Source: SG8-40 sp035528435
Lineage (GTDB): Bacteria; Pseudomonadota; Gammaproteobacteria; Burkholderiales; Eutrophovitaceae
Direction: 5' to 3'
DNA: 21,722 nt
Assembly (NCBI GenBank): GCA_035528435.1
Contig: DATKYN010000240.1
Location: forward strand, 1-21,722
The translations under genes and the position numbers were made by a program. Under the pieces are notes generated by a model. It saw nothing but the letters and a program-made list of their open reading frames with translations, was not told where the DNA came from and ran no database searches. Below, piece by piece: positions 11,050 to 19,722 of this stretch. The first letter of the stretch is position 1; each line of letters starts with the position of its first letter.

Positions 11050-12543
11050 ATGGCCGCTACAAACAGATTCTTGTGGGTACTGTGCTGGCTGGGGGTAATC
11101 TCGGCCGCGATGTGGAGCGGGCTGGCGCAAGCCGAGCGGGTGCACCGGTTCACGGTTTCGATCGACCCCGAGCTCAAGCAGATTGATGTCAAAGCCTGTT
11201 TCGACGGACAGCCTCCGGCAACCCTGGTCGCGGAGTCTCTCGACGCGACAATTGCGCTGATCAGTGTTCGTAACGACGCCACCGGCAAGGAAATCAGGCC
11301 CAGTGGCTACATCCCCTTGAAGTCGGTTGCCGGGAACGGATGCGTCACGTACCGGGTTGATGTATCTCGCCCGGTTTTGCGTCATGACCGCACCGGCGGA
11401 AAGATACGCCGCGTCGGTACCGACGTGGCCATTTCGGCAGGGCTCTGGCTGTGGCGGCCGGAAAACCCAGATGCAGATGCCGATGTCGAACTGGCATTCG
11501 ATCTACCCGACGGTATTGCGGTGTCGGTGCCGTGGTTGCCGGTGGACGGCGCAGACCGGCCGACGTTCCGGCTTGGGCGTACACCGGTCGACTGGCCGGC
11601 CTGGACCGCGTTCGGCCGATTCACCGAGAGTGAGGTGGAGGTGGCGGGTTCGAAACTTCGAATTGCCGTGCTCGACGGTTCGCCCCCGGTCGATGTTGCA
11701 AGCATTACCGACTGGGTTGCCGACGCCGCCGGAATGGTAGGGGGGTTGTACGGGCGTTTTCCCTACCCCTGGGCACAGGTGTTGGTGGTGCCAAACGCAA
11801 GAGCGCGTGAACCGGCGCCATGGGCATTCGTGGTGCGCGGCGGCGGCCCCGGGGTGCATTTCGTGATCAATCAGCGCCGGGCGATGGAGGAGTTCTACGA
11901 TGACTGGACGGCAGCGCACGAGTTTTCGCATTTGTTCCTGCCGCTCGTTGATTCGCGTGACGCCTGGCTCTCGGAAGGCGTGGCAACGTATTATCAGAAT
12001 GTCTTGCGTGCCCGGTCAGGGCGTATGACGGCGCAAGAGGCCTGGTCGGATCTGCACGCCGGTTTTGACCGGGGCAGAAGTCAGGCCAGAAACTTTACAC
12101 TGGCAGAGGCTACGCGACGCATGCATCGCAGCCGGTTCTTTATGCGGGTCTACTGGAGCGGCACAGCGATCGCGATGCTGGCCGACATCCGGCTGCGCAA
12201 GATCAGCAACGGATCGCAGTCACTTGATACGGCTCTGGCCGCACTCAATGCATGCTGTCTGGATATGCGCCGGGAATGGCGCGCGCGTGAACTGTTCGCC
12301 AGGCTGGATGAACTGACCGGGACCACTGTGTTTATCGATTTGCTGAACGAGCATGTAGAGAGCACCCGGTTCCCGGATTTATCAGAAACTTATGATGATC
12401 TTGGGCTCGTGCCCGCCGGCCGCCGAAGTGTCAGGCTGCAGTCCGATGCACCGTTGGCCGGGTTGCGCGATTCAATCATGACGGGTGAAGCTTCAATCCT
12501 GCTGCATGCCTCGTCCGAATTTCCAGTAATCAATAACCAGTAA
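11050..12543 (+). CDS. Exported M61-like zinc metallopeptidase, copy 1
   Basis: A 497-residue predicted exported protein. Residues 1-28 form a signal peptide (hydrophobic FLWVLCWLGVISAAMW, cleavage likely after AQA). A beta-rich N-terminal domain follows (HRFTVSIDPELKQIDVKACF, GLWLWRP, AVSVPWLPV), resembling the front part of M61 glycyl-aminopeptidase-like proteins, then a gluzincin-type catalytic domain: HEFSH with H290, E291 and H294, and a likely third zinc ligand E309 in DAWLSEGVATYYQNV. The gap between the second His and that Glu is 14 residues, shorter than in thermolysin or aminopeptidase N. GGAG precedes the ATG by 7 nt. It is a clear paralogue of the gene at 13013, with which it shares the GGGPxVH and ACCLD-like CCLD motifs. 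The substrate is unknown. Confidence 0.82.
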   Translation: MAATNRFLWVLCWLGVISAAMWSGLAQAERVHRFTVSIDPELKQIDVKACFDGQPPATLVAESLDATIALISVRNDATGKEIRPSGYIPLKSVAGNGCVTYRVDVSRPVLRHDRTGGKIRRVGTDVAISAGLWLWRPENPDADADVELAFDLPDGIAVSVPWLPVDGADRPTFRLGRTPVDWPAWTAFGRFTESEVEVAGSKLRIAVLDGSPPVDVASITDWVADAAGMVGGLYGRFPYPWAQVLVVPNARAREPAPWAFVVRGGGPGVHFVINQRRAMEEFYDDWTAAHEFSHLFLPLVDSRDAWLSEGVATYYQNVLRARSGRMTAQEAWSDLHAGFDRGRSQARNFTLAEATRRMHRSRFFMRVYWSGTAIAMLADIRLRKISNGSQSLDTALAALNACCLDMRREWRARELFARLDELTGTTVFIDLLNEHVESTRFPDLSETYDDLGLVPAGRRSVRLQSDAPLAGLRDSIMTGEASILLHASSEFPVINNQ

Positions 12544-12560
12544 CCAGTAACCAATAACCG
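12527..12560 (+). repeat. Heptanucleotide tandem repeat, about five units of TAACCAG
   Basis: Five TAA trinucleotides recur exactly every 7 bases (12527, 12534, 12541, 12548, 12555) in units reading TAATCAA, TAACCAG, TAACCAG, TAACCAA, TAACCG. The third TAA is the stop codon of peptidase copy 1, and the array ends directly before the ATG of the membrane protein gene. Seven is not a multiple of three, so the units place a stop in every frame. Confidence 0.9.
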
Positions 12561-13016
12561 ATGTCCGCTCTTCTTGCCTACGTTCACAGCCTGTCCATGA
12601 TCGGACTCGGTGCGCTGCTGTTTGTCCAACTCCTTGGCTTCGGCGGCTTGCACGACCGGCAACAGTTGCAGCGCTTCTTCGGATTTTGCGTCGGGATTGC
12701 AGCCGCTACCGTCATCATGCTGCTGAGCGGGCTGGCGCTGTTGCTCTGGTCCGGGCAGCCGAGCGCGTTCTATCTGCGCAACCCGGTCTTCTACATCAAA
12801 CTCGCCATCTTTGTGGCCATGATCCTGATCGCGATTACGCCGGCAAGGCTTGTCTTGCAATGGCATCGGGAGGCCGCCCTGGGGACGTTGCCGGAGCCAG
12901 ATGCGATCCTGTTGGTAAAACGCTACTTCACGGCAGAAGCGATTCTGTTCCTTTTGGTGCCTCTGGCGGCATCGATTTCGGCACAGGGAATTGGTCTGCA
13001 CTCGAGCCCGAGTTGA
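12561..13016 (+). CDS. DUF2214-type inner membrane protein
   Basis: A 151-residue protein with four predicted membrane helices (about residues 2-24, 38-62, 75-95 and 122-145) and no soluble domain. The pattern, including RNPVFYIKLAIFVAMILIAITPAR and a short loop before the last helix, is that of the DUF2214 family of predicted membrane proteins, which has no assigned function. No ribosome binding site is visible before the ATG, because the heptanucleotide repeat occupies that place; translation may depend on ribosomes finishing peptidase copy 1, 17 bp upstream. The stop codon overlaps the TTG start of peptidase copy 2. The tight packing suggests a role together with the two peptidases. Confidence 0.8.
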   Translation: MSALLAYVHSLSMIGLGALLFVQLLGFGGLHDRQQLQRFFGFCVGIAAATVIMLLSGLALLLWSGQPSAFYLRNPVFYIKLAIFVAMILIAITPARLVLQWHREAALGTLPEPDAILLVKRYFTAEAILFLLVPLAASISAQGIGLHSSPS

Positions 13017-14419
13017 AGTTCTTTCTCACGCACCTTGCCGGATTGCTCGCGCTTGGCTGCTGTGCCCACTCATCGGCTGCGCCGCTCCACCATTACACCG
13101 TAACGGTTGACGACAGCCTTGAACGACTGGACGTAGCGGCGTGTTTCGATGGGCCCGCGCCGCCCATGCTGGCTGCTGACGACACTGCGGTATTGCACCT
13201 CGGGAAAATGCAGTTGCGCTCCGCCGGCAAGCTCACGATCAGCGGCTGGGAGGCTGCGTTGTCGGAAGTGCCCGACGATGCCTGCGTCGAATATGTCGTG
13301 CAGCTCAGGCCGGAGACGGCCGGCGCCCAGACCGGCGGCCCGGAAACGCGGCGAATCGGGCGTGACTTGCTGACGTCGATCGGTGATTGGCTGTGGCGAC
13401 CCGCCGGGATGGAGCCGGGTGCCGATATTGAAGTTCGTTTCAACTTGCCGCCCGGTGTTGCCGTGTCGACGCCCTGGAAGCGGGTCGGGCGTAATGTGTA
13501 CCGTGTCGGTGCGACGCCGGGAGAATGGCCGGGCGTGGTTGCCTTCGGCGGATTCGAACCAATCGAGCTCTCGATTCCCGGTGCCCGGCTGGAGTTAATC
13601 CTGATCGACAATCCGGAGCCGGCCATGCGCGAAGTATTAACGCGCTGGATCGACCGGGCGGCGCGCGCTGTGGCCACGGTCTACGGTGTGTTCCCCGTCT
13701 CCAGCTTGCAGGTCATCGTTTCACCGACGTCGCGTGGTAACAAACCAGTGCCATGGGCGTATGTCGCGCGCGGCGGCGGGCCGGCAGTGCATTTGTTTGT
13801 ACGGCCCAATTTTCCTGAAGGCGAGTTCATGCGCGACTGGAGTGTCGTGCACGAAATGTCGCATCTGTTTCTGCCCTATATGGAGTGGGGCGATGCGTGG
13901 CTGGTCGAAGGATTACCGACCTACTATCAGAACGTGGCGATGTCGCGTGGCGGGCTGATCCCGACCGAAGAGGCGTGGCGGCGCATGTATCAGGGTTTCG
14001 AGCGCGCCGAAAGCGTCGGCAGCAAATACACGGTATACGAGGCGGCCGAGCGCATCGGCAGGCGCGGAATGTATCGCCGCGTCTACTGGGGCGGCGCAGC
14101 TTACATGCTCGCAGTCGATCTGGGTCTGCGCCAATCCAGCAGTGGCAGCTATGCGCTGGACACGGCGTTGCTGGAAATCCGGCGCTGCTGCCTCGACTCC
14201 AACTACCGCTGGCGCGCGGAGGACGTGGTGGCACGGCTCGATCAGGTGACAGGAACCGAGGTGTTCTCCACGACCTTCGAGCAACAGATCAAATCAAGAC
14301 CGTTTCCGGATTACCAGAACAGCTTTAATGCGCTTGGCATCGACATCCTCGGTGGGCACCCGATTTTCAGTGACGCCGAGTCCACGCCGCTACGCGACGC
14401 AATTATGGCGCCGCGTTAG
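13013..14419 (+). CDS. Exported M61-like zinc metallopeptidase, copy 2
   Basis: A 468-residue paralogue of the peptidase at 11050. I place the start at the TTG at 13013, which overlaps the upstream stop codon as TTGA; it gives a signal peptide (KFFLTHLAGLLALGCCAHSSAA). A longer open frame to 12686 overlaps the membrane protein gene out of frame and is not real. The N-terminal beta domain matches copy 1 (HHYTVTVDDSLERLDVAACF, DWLWRP, AVSTPWKRV). The catalytic motif is HEMSH with H280, E281 and H284, and E299 in DAWLVEGLPTYYQNV; the spacing of 14 is identical. GGGPAVH and RRCCLDS are shared. No clear ribosome binding site is seen, so translational coupling to the membrane protein is likely. A lipobox reading at ALGC is possible but weak. 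Confidence 0.82.
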   Translation: MKFFLTHLAGLLALGCCAHSSAAPLHHYTVTVDDSLERLDVAACFDGPAPPMLAADDTAVLHLGKMQLRSAGKLTISGWEAALSEVPDDACVEYVVQLRPETAGAQTGGPETRRIGRDLLTSIGDWLWRPAGMEPGADIEVRFNLPPGVAVSTPWKRVGRNVYRVGATPGEWPGVVAFGGFEPIELSIPGARLELILIDNPEPAMREVLTRWIDRAARAVATVYGVFPVSSLQVIVSPTSRGNKPVPWAYVARGGGPAVHLFVRPNFPEGEFMRDWSVVHEMSHLFLPYMEWGDAWLVEGLPTYYQNVAMSRGGLIPTEEAWRRMYQGFERAESVGSKYTVYEAAERIGRRGMYRRVYWGGAAYMLAVDLGLRQSSSGSYALDTALLEIRRCCLDSNYRWRAEDVVARLDQVTGTEVFSTTFEQQIKSRPFPDYQNSFNALGIDILGGHPIFSDAESTPLRDAIMAPR

Positions 14420-14475
14420 GCCGGCGACTGCTTCACATGCCCGCGGAGCCTGGTGCGCAGGCATAGTCGGTTACC

Positions 14476-15897
14476 ATGTCCAGTGTGAATCAACAGGAAT
14501 TGTGCTTTCTTCCGGCGACGGAACTGGTGCACCTGATCCGCGGGCGCGAGGTTTCCGTAACCGAAGTGATGCAGGCCCATCTGGATCAGATCGAGCGCCA
14601 CAATCCGGCTGTCAATGCCGTGGTCACGCTCGTGCCCGAGCGCGCGCTCGACAGTGCGTCTGCTCTCGACGCGCGTCTTGCCAAAGGCGAACAAGGTGGT
14701 CCGCTGTGCGGTCTGCCGGTTGCACACAAGGACCTGGCGCCGACCAAAGGTATCCGCACGACGTTTGGATCACCGGTTTTTGCCGACTTCGTGCCGCATC
14801 AGGATGCCGCAATCGTAGAGCGGCTGGCAAAGGGCGGCGCGCTGACGATTGGCAAGACCAACACCCCGGAGTTCGGTGCTGGTTCGCAAACGTTCAACAC
14901 CGTATTCGGCGCAACGCATAACCCCTACGACGTGCTAAAAACATGCGGCGGATCAAGCGGTGGCGCAGCCGCCGCGCTGGCCAGCGGCATGATCCCGATC
15001 GCCGACGGCTCCGACCTGGGCGGTTCGCTGCGTAATCCGGCCAGCTTCTGCAATGTCGTCGGCTTGCGCCCGTCCGCCGGCAGGGTGCCGTCATGGCCGT
15101 CCCTGTCGGCCTGGTTTACGCTTTCCGTAGTGGGGCCGATGGCGCGCACGGTTTCCGATGTGGCGCTGATGATGTCAGCGATAGCCGGCCCCGATCCCCG
15201 ATCGCCGATTTCGATCGAGGAGCCGGCGTCAAAGTTTGCAAAACCGCTGGAGCGTGACTGCAAAGGCTTGCGCATTGCCTGGAGCCGCAGTCTCGGTGGC
15301 CTGCCGGTCGACCCGGAAGTCACGCGCGTACTCGAGTCGCATCGCAACGTGTTCGAGCAACTGGGGTGTGTCGTCGAAGAGGCCGATCCGGACCTGCGCG
15401 ACGCGGACGAGATCTTTCAGGTGATGCGGGCCTGGAATTTCGAACTTGCCTACGGCGAGTTGCTAAAGACCGCGCGCGAACAAATGAAAGACACGGTTGT
15501 CTGGAATATTGAACAAGGCATGCAGCTATCGGGTCCGCAGCTGGGCGCGGCGGAGCGTAAGCGCACCCTGTTATTTCACCGGATGCGCGAATTCATGGAC
15601 AATTACGACTTCCTGGTGGCACCGGTTGTGCAGGTGCTGCCTTTCGACGTGACCGTGCCTTACCTCACCGAGATCAACGGCGAGCAACTGGCGACCTACG
15701 TTGACTGGATGAAGTCCTGTTACTGGATCAGCGTGACCGGGCAGCCGGCGCTATCCGTCCCGTGCGGGTTTTCCTCCTCCGGACTGCCGGTCGGAATCCA
15801 GATTGTCGGGCGTTACCGCGACGATTTCGGCGTGCTGCAACTCGGTAACGCGTTTGAACAGGCGACTGGTTACTGGAAGCAGCGGCCGGCATTTTAA
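14476..15897 (+). CDS. Amidase signature family hydrolase
   Basis: A 473-residue enzyme of the amidase signature family (PF01425), normal length, without a signal peptide. The catalytic Ser-cisSer-Lys triad is complete: K85 in GLPVAHKDL, S160 in CGGSSGG and S184 in GSDLGGSLR, with the usual 24 residues between the two serines. The C-terminal WISVTGQPALSVPCGFSSSGLPVGIQIVG block is typical. It cleaves carboxamides; the substrate (aliphatic or aryl amide) cannot be told. The residue before the signature glycines is Cys, a common variant. It is not GatA-like in context, because no gatB or gatC is nearby. It lies 56 bp after peptidase copy 2 and 32 bp before an exported protein, so it may be part of the same transcript. 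Confidence 0.92.
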   Translation: MSSVNQQELCFLPATELVHLIRGREVSVTEVMQAHLDQIERHNPAVNAVVTLVPERALDSASALDARLAKGEQGGPLCGLPVAHKDLAPTKGIRTTFGSPVFADFVPHQDAAIVERLAKGGALTIGKTNTPEFGAGSQTFNTVFGATHNPYDVLKTCGGSSGGAAAALASGMIPIADGSDLGGSLRNPASFCNVVGLRPSAGRVPSWPSLSAWFTLSVVGPMARTVSDVALMMSAIAGPDPRSPISIEEPASKFAKPLERDCKGLRIAWSRSLGGLPVDPEVTRVLESHRNVFEQLGCVVEEADPDLRDADEIFQVMRAWNFELAYGELLKTAREQMKDTVVWNIEQGMQLSGPQLGAAERKRTLLFHRMREFMDNYDFLVAPVVQVLPFDVTVPYLTEINGEQLATYVDWMKSCYWISVTGQPALSVPCGFSSSGLPVGIQIVGRYRDDFGVLQLGNAFEQATGYWKQRPAF

Positions 15898-15929
15898 ATA
15901 ACAGCTAACAGCAAGAGAAACCAGAGACC

Positions 15930-16715
15930 ATGAAAAAAGGATTCTTACTGACCATTTTTGGCGCCGTACTCGTATTGAGCGGCGCTGTTCCCGGTATGGC
16001 GCAGAACCAGGCGCGCAGCGAGCGCGTGTTCATCCACGACCTGGAAGGCATCTGGATGAGCGAGTCCTACGTCGCCGCGCTGAGAAAAACCCGCATGGCG
16101 CATACAGCTGCTAAAGCGGCCAAGCCGGTGGTGATCGCGATCAAGCGCGAGGGGCGGGCGTTCCCCTACCTGGCCACTGATTTCGACAAGGCCGCGCTGA
16201 TGTACGTTCTCGATGTCGAGCCCGACCTCAAACCCGGTTCGTATCGCCTGGTACTGGCCAAAAAGAACGAGCCGACTTCGAACAGCGAAACCGAATTCGT
16301 CTGGTTCAAGGGTGAGCGTGACGCCGATAAAAAGTTTCGCAAGCTCGCCTTCAAGGAGCCGTTCATCATGGGTGGCAAATGGGCGAATTACGAACATGTC
16401 GGGCTGGAGTTGGGGCCGATCGTAAACGGTATCGTTCTTGCTGGACGTTACAAGGACAAGGGAGGACGCGAATGGTCATTTACCAAAGAGGGCCAGGCCA
16501 CGTTCCCGGACAAGACCTTTTATTACGAACTCTCCATTAACGACAGCAAGGCGGGTTGCGAGTATCTGGAGGCAGAAGACCTGACCTCGGAGGATGGACT
16601 GAGCTACTACGGGTATGCGTGGAAAGCGGGCAAACTGCAATTGTTCCGCGCCGAGATCAAGAAAGACCGCGTGCGTTGTGAAGCCAAACCCTTCGCCGAG
16701 CTAACGCCTCAGTAG
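15930..16715 (+). CDS. Exported protein of unknown function
   Basis: A 261-residue protein that I do not recognise. Residues 1-25 are a signal peptide (MKKGFLLTIFGAVLVLSG, likely cut after GMAQ), so it should be periplasmic or outer-envelope. The mature part has alternating polar strands with many aromatic residues (YLATDFDKAALMYVLDV, WFKGERD, YKDKGGREWSFTKEG, FYYELSIND), suggesting a beta-barrel or beta-sandwich, with two cysteines near the C-terminus (GCEYLEAED and VRCEAKP) that could form a disulfide. The codon usage matches its neighbours. It follows the amidase by 32 bp; the ribosome binding site is weak (AGAG). Confidence 0.75.
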   Translation: MKKGFLLTIFGAVLVLSGAVPGMAQNQARSERVFIHDLEGIWMSESYVAALRKTRMAHTAAKAAKPVVIAIKREGRAFPYLATDFDKAALMYVLDVEPDLKPGSYRLVLAKKNEPTSNSETEFVWFKGERDADKKFRKLAFKEPFIMGGKWANYEHVGLELGPIVNGIVLAGRYKDKGGREWSFTKEGQATFPDKTFYYELSINDSKAGCEYLEAEDLTSEDGLSYYGYAWKAGKLQLFRAEIKKDRVRCEAKPFAELTPQ

Positions 16716-16888
16716 GCCATCGCATCGGCTATTGCCGAAGCGGCCGCCGCAGGCAGACCGTTGGTGTTTCCGGGCGCGGTAATGTGCCCGGGCACCGTTT
16801 TCAAGCCAACTTTTCAGGAAGCAAACCAGCGCTGTCACGCAATGCGGGGCAGCCACACGGCCACAACAACACGCAGTTCTGACGCCCC

Positions 16889-18337
16889 ATGGCAGACACA
16901 CGAACCGATAACAGACAGAAGCGCGTTGACAGCGTCCAGCAGGCCGCTTCAGAGGTGCGCGCCATCCTGCAAAAGCACGAGCTTGTCGAAGGCCTGGTTC
17001 AGAAACAGGACATGCCGCGTCACGATCTGGTTGAGAACCTGGTCCAGAAACAGAACATTGCCGAGCTGAGGAACAAGCTCGACACCCTGCATCCGGCCGA
17101 CATCGCGGCGATACTCGAGCAGTTGCCGCTGGACGAGCGCATGACCGTCTGGAACCTGGTCAAGGCCGATCTCGACGGCGAAATCCTGCTCGAAGTATCC
17201 GGCGCCGTTCGCGAAACACTGATCGCGGAGATGGACCCCGAAGAGCTGCTGGCAGCGACCGAGCAACTCGACACGGACGAGATTGCCGACCTCGCCCCGG
17301 ATTTGCCGGACGAAGTCATCGCCGACGTGTTCCGGTCGCTCTCAGCCGAAGAGCGCGAAAAACTGCGCGCGGCACTGTCCTACCCCGAGGACACAGTGGG
17401 TGCTTTGATGGATTTCGAGATGGTGACGGTGCGCGAGGATGTGACCCTCGAAGTTGTGCTGCGTTATTTGCGGCGCCTGGACGAGCTCCCGGAAAACACC
17501 GACCAGTTGTTTGTCGTCGACCGGCGTGAGTCGCTGCGCGGTGTGCTGCCGATCGCTCAACTGCTTGTGTCAGCTCCCGAGCGCCTGGTGTCGGATGTTA
17601 TGACAACCGATTTCGTATCGTTTCAACCCGAAGACAAGGCGGACGATGCCGCGCAGGCAGTCGAGCGTTACGATCTTGTCTCGGCTCCCGTCGTTGACGT
17701 TCGCAATCGCATTGTCGGGCGCGTGACCGTGACCGATATTCTCGACTACATTCGCGAAGACAACGAGAACGAAATACTCGGCAAGGTCGGTCTGCGAGAC
17801 GAGGATCTGTTTTCTTCGGTCTGGAAAAGCGCCAGGAACCGCTGGTTATGGCTGGCAATTAATTTGTGTACAGCGTTCTTCGCGTCTCGTGTCATTGGCC
17901 TGTTTGAAGGATCAATAGAGAAGCTCGTTGCACTGGCTGCGCTAATGCCGATCGTTGCCGCAATCGCCGGCAACTCCGGCAACCAGACCGTCGCGCTAAT
18001 CGTGCGGGCGCTGGCATTCGGAGAAATCAATCGGGCCAACGCCAAGAGGCTCCTGGCCAAGGAGCTTTCAGTCGCACTGCTCAATGGCATGATGTGGGGC
18101 AGCATTGCCGGCGCTTTTGCATGGGTGTTGTACGGCAGCGTCGGACTCGGCCTGGTGATGGTCGGCGCGATGATGCTTAATCTGATGGTCGGTGCGGCGA
18201 TCGGAATGCTCGCACCATTGATGCTGCAGAAAATGAATCGCGATCCCGCCATTGGTTCATCGGTATTGCTCACCTTCAGTACCGACAGCATGGGGTTTCT
18301 GATTTTTCTTGGCCTCGCAACCATCTTTCTGGTCTGA
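16889..18337 (+). CDS. mgtE: Magnesium transporter/channel MgtE
   Basis: A 482-residue MgtE-type Mg2+ channel of the inner membrane. Order of parts: a short N-terminal extension with a 15-residue duplication (residues 30-44 and 45-59, both H-[ED]-LVE-x-LVQKQ); the superhelical N domain (LHPADIAAILEQLP and repeats up to about 165); a CBS pair (about 175-295, with VSAPVVDVRNRIVGRVTVTDI); the plug helix; and five membrane helices from about 316. The pore motif AGNSGNQTVALIVRALA is intact. Mg2+ bound between the N and CBS domains closes the channel in known homologues, so regulation is in the protein. No ribosome binding site stands out before the ATG; the 173-bp upstream gap shows no obvious riboswitch. 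Confidence 0.95.
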   Translation: MADTRTDNRQKRVDSVQQAASEVRAILQKHELVEGLVQKQDMPRHDLVENLVQKQNIAELRNKLDTLHPADIAAILEQLPLDERMTVWNLVKADLDGEILLEVSGAVRETLIAEMDPEELLAATEQLDTDEIADLAPDLPDEVIADVFRSLSAEEREKLRAALSYPEDTVGALMDFEMVTVREDVTLEVVLRYLRRLDELPENTDQLFVVDRRESLRGVLPIAQLLVSAPERLVSDVMTTDFVSFQPEDKADDAAQAVERYDLVSAPVVDVRNRIVGRVTVTDILDYIREDNENEILGKVGLRDEDLFSSVWKSARNRWLWLAINLCTAFFASRVIGLFEGSIEKLVALAALMPIVAAIAGNSGNQTVALIVRALAFGEINRANAKRLLAKELSVALLNGMMWGSIAGAFAWVLYGSVGLGLVMVGAMMLNLMVGAAIGMLAPLMLQKMNRDPAIGSSVLLTFSTDSMGFLIFLGLATIFLV

Positions 18338-18579
18338 TCGTGCCCGATTGTCGTGAAGGCCACGTTCCAGGACTGCATTAAGCACGTGGTGCCCGCGAGG
18401 GTGATTTCCCGCTTCCGTTATCGCGATGACTTACCCTCTCATGTATGCGCTATTGGACCTTCGGACAGCGATGTTTTTTCGTGCCGTGCAGGGGTAGACT
18501 GAGAGCAGTTGCAATGCACGACAGCCACATTTCGTTTTTCATTGAGGGCAGCCCCGCTAACCAGTAGGCAAATGCCGGA

Positions 18580-19044
18580 ATGAACCAGGACGAACCCGAC
18601 GAGGATAAATACCTGCCGTATCTGCGCTACGCCACCATCGGTGACGTGTGGCGGGTGAGCTGGTTTGCGGTCCTGGTCTGGCTGGCGCTCAGTGGCATCG
18701 GCTTCGGTTTCGGTTACCTGCTGCCGTACGTCGGCAATTTGCTCAGCAGCGAAGCGCGCTGGGAGTTATTCAAGTACCTGCCAAAGTGGCTCTGGATTAC
18801 CAGCGTGCTTGGTGCCGCGATCTGGTTCTCGAAGGGGCGCACGATCCACTACAGAATCCCAAAAATCGGCTTCGCCCTCTGGCTATTTCTGGTGCTTGGT
18901 TTCGGCGTGTTTTTCTATGTCACCGAGAATGGCCCGGCATGGTTGGTCTTCCCGCTGTTTTTTGCGATTCTGTTGCTGAACGTCTCTTTACAGATGATCA
19001 ACGAAGATGGTGAGAAGAACTACCGAAGCATGACGAAGACATAA
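18580..19044 (+). CDS. Inner membrane protein of unknown function
   Basis: A 154-residue protein with an acidic N-terminus (NQDEPDEDKYLPYLRY) and about four hydrophobic segments (around residues 28-52, 68-84, 95-113 and 117-136), ending in a charged tail (NEDGEKNYRSMTKT). I do not recognise the family. The reading frame fits neighbouring codon use. The Shine-Dalgarno sequence is poor (AGG about 12 nt upstream). It stands 242 bp after mgtE and 120 bp before the DM13 gene on the same strand; no functional tie can be claimed. Confidence 0.7.
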   Translation: MNQDEPDEDKYLPYLRYATIGDVWRVSWFAVLVWLALSGIGFGFGYLLPYVGNLLSSEARWELFKYLPKWLWITSVLGAAIWFSKGRTIHYRIPKIGFALWLFLVLGFGVFFYVTENGPAWLVFPLFFAILLLNVSLQMINEDGEKNYRSMTKT

Positions 19045-19164
19045 CGCTGGCGCGTGGCCAATAAAACTACGCGACGGAAGTGCCTGAGCCGAAAGTCGCC
19101 CTGGGCGGCTGCAACGGGTGCACAGTGCGAGTCTGTCGGGACGGCGCTTTAACCGGGAGAGCCA

Positions 19165-19635
19165 ATGAAAAAACCTTTGTTCATGCTGATGACGCATGCG
19201 CTTGCAGCAGCGATCGGCTTCGCTGCAGGTATCTACTTCCTGCCAATCCTCATCGCGCCACCGGCTCCGCCTGACTCCGAAGTACAGGCGATGGCGCAAC
19301 AGGCGCAGTTCACTGGCACGTTCCGGCGCGACTTGCAGGACAGCGACGCATTTCACTGGGGTGAAGGCGCGGTTTCCATCAGCCCGAAAGCGGTGACGCT
19401 GCAAGGCGAGCTGGCACCAGGTCCGGACTACAAGCTGTATCTCTCTCCCGAATTTGTCGAGACCGAACAGGAATTCAATCGACTAAAGGAAAAGATGGCT
19501 CGGGTGGGGGACGTCAAGACCTTCCAGAACTTTGTGGTTGAAGTGCCTGCCGCCATCGATCCGTCGGCCTACAACGCCGTCATCATCTGGTGCGAATCCT
19601 TCGGCCAATTCATCACCGCCGCAAAGTACCAGTGA
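19165..19635 (+). CDS. Membrane-anchored DM13 domain protein
   Basis: A 156-residue protein with one N-terminal membrane segment or uncleaved signal (FMLMTHALAAAIGFAAGIYFLPILI), a short linker, then a DM13 domain (PF10517): FTGTFRRDLQDSDAFHWGEGAVSI, LAPGPDYKLYLSPEFV, GDVKTFQNFVVEVP and the end VIIWCESFGQFITAAKY with the conserved Cys143. The domain is proposed, not proven, to take part in electron transfer or redox chemistry. GGGAG precedes the ATG by 6 nt. A strong terminator follows the stop. The protein is expected in the periplasm, anchored at the inner membrane. Confidence 0.88.
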   Translation: MKKPLFMLMTHALAAAIGFAAGIYFLPILIAPPAPPDSEVQAMAQQAQFTGTFRRDLQDSDAFHWGEGAVSISPKAVTLQGELAPGPDYKLYLSPEFVETEQEFNRLKEKMARVGDVKTFQNFVVEVPAAIDPSAYNAVIIWCESFGQFITAAKYQ

Positions 19636-19664
19636 AAGCGCCGCCCGCCAGCACCCGTAAAAAA

Positions 19665-19716
19665 TGCGAGGGGACCATCAGACGGTTGATGTCTGACAGC
19701 CCCCTCGCAAGTTTTT
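19665..19716. terminator. Bidirectional intrinsic terminator
   Basis: TGCGAGGGG (19665-19673) pairs with CCCCTCGCA (19701-19709), with an inner TCAGAC/GTCTGA stem (19678-19683, 19691-19696). On the plus strand GTTTTT follows; on the minus strand the A6 at 19659-19664 gives a T-run. It closes the DM13 gene from one side and the small exported protein gene from the other. Confidence 0.9.
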
Positions 19717-19722
19717 CGAGAA

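Noticed and set aside
12686..13012. N-terminal extension of peptidase copy 2 by 109 codons
   Set aside because: It overlaps the DUF2214 gene out of frame, is Arg/Ala-rich, and would bury the signal peptide that begins at the TTG at 13013.
16716..16888. Mg2+ riboswitch before mgtE
   Set aside because: I find no conserved ykoK or mgtA leader elements and no terminator; only short GC-rich palindromes are present.
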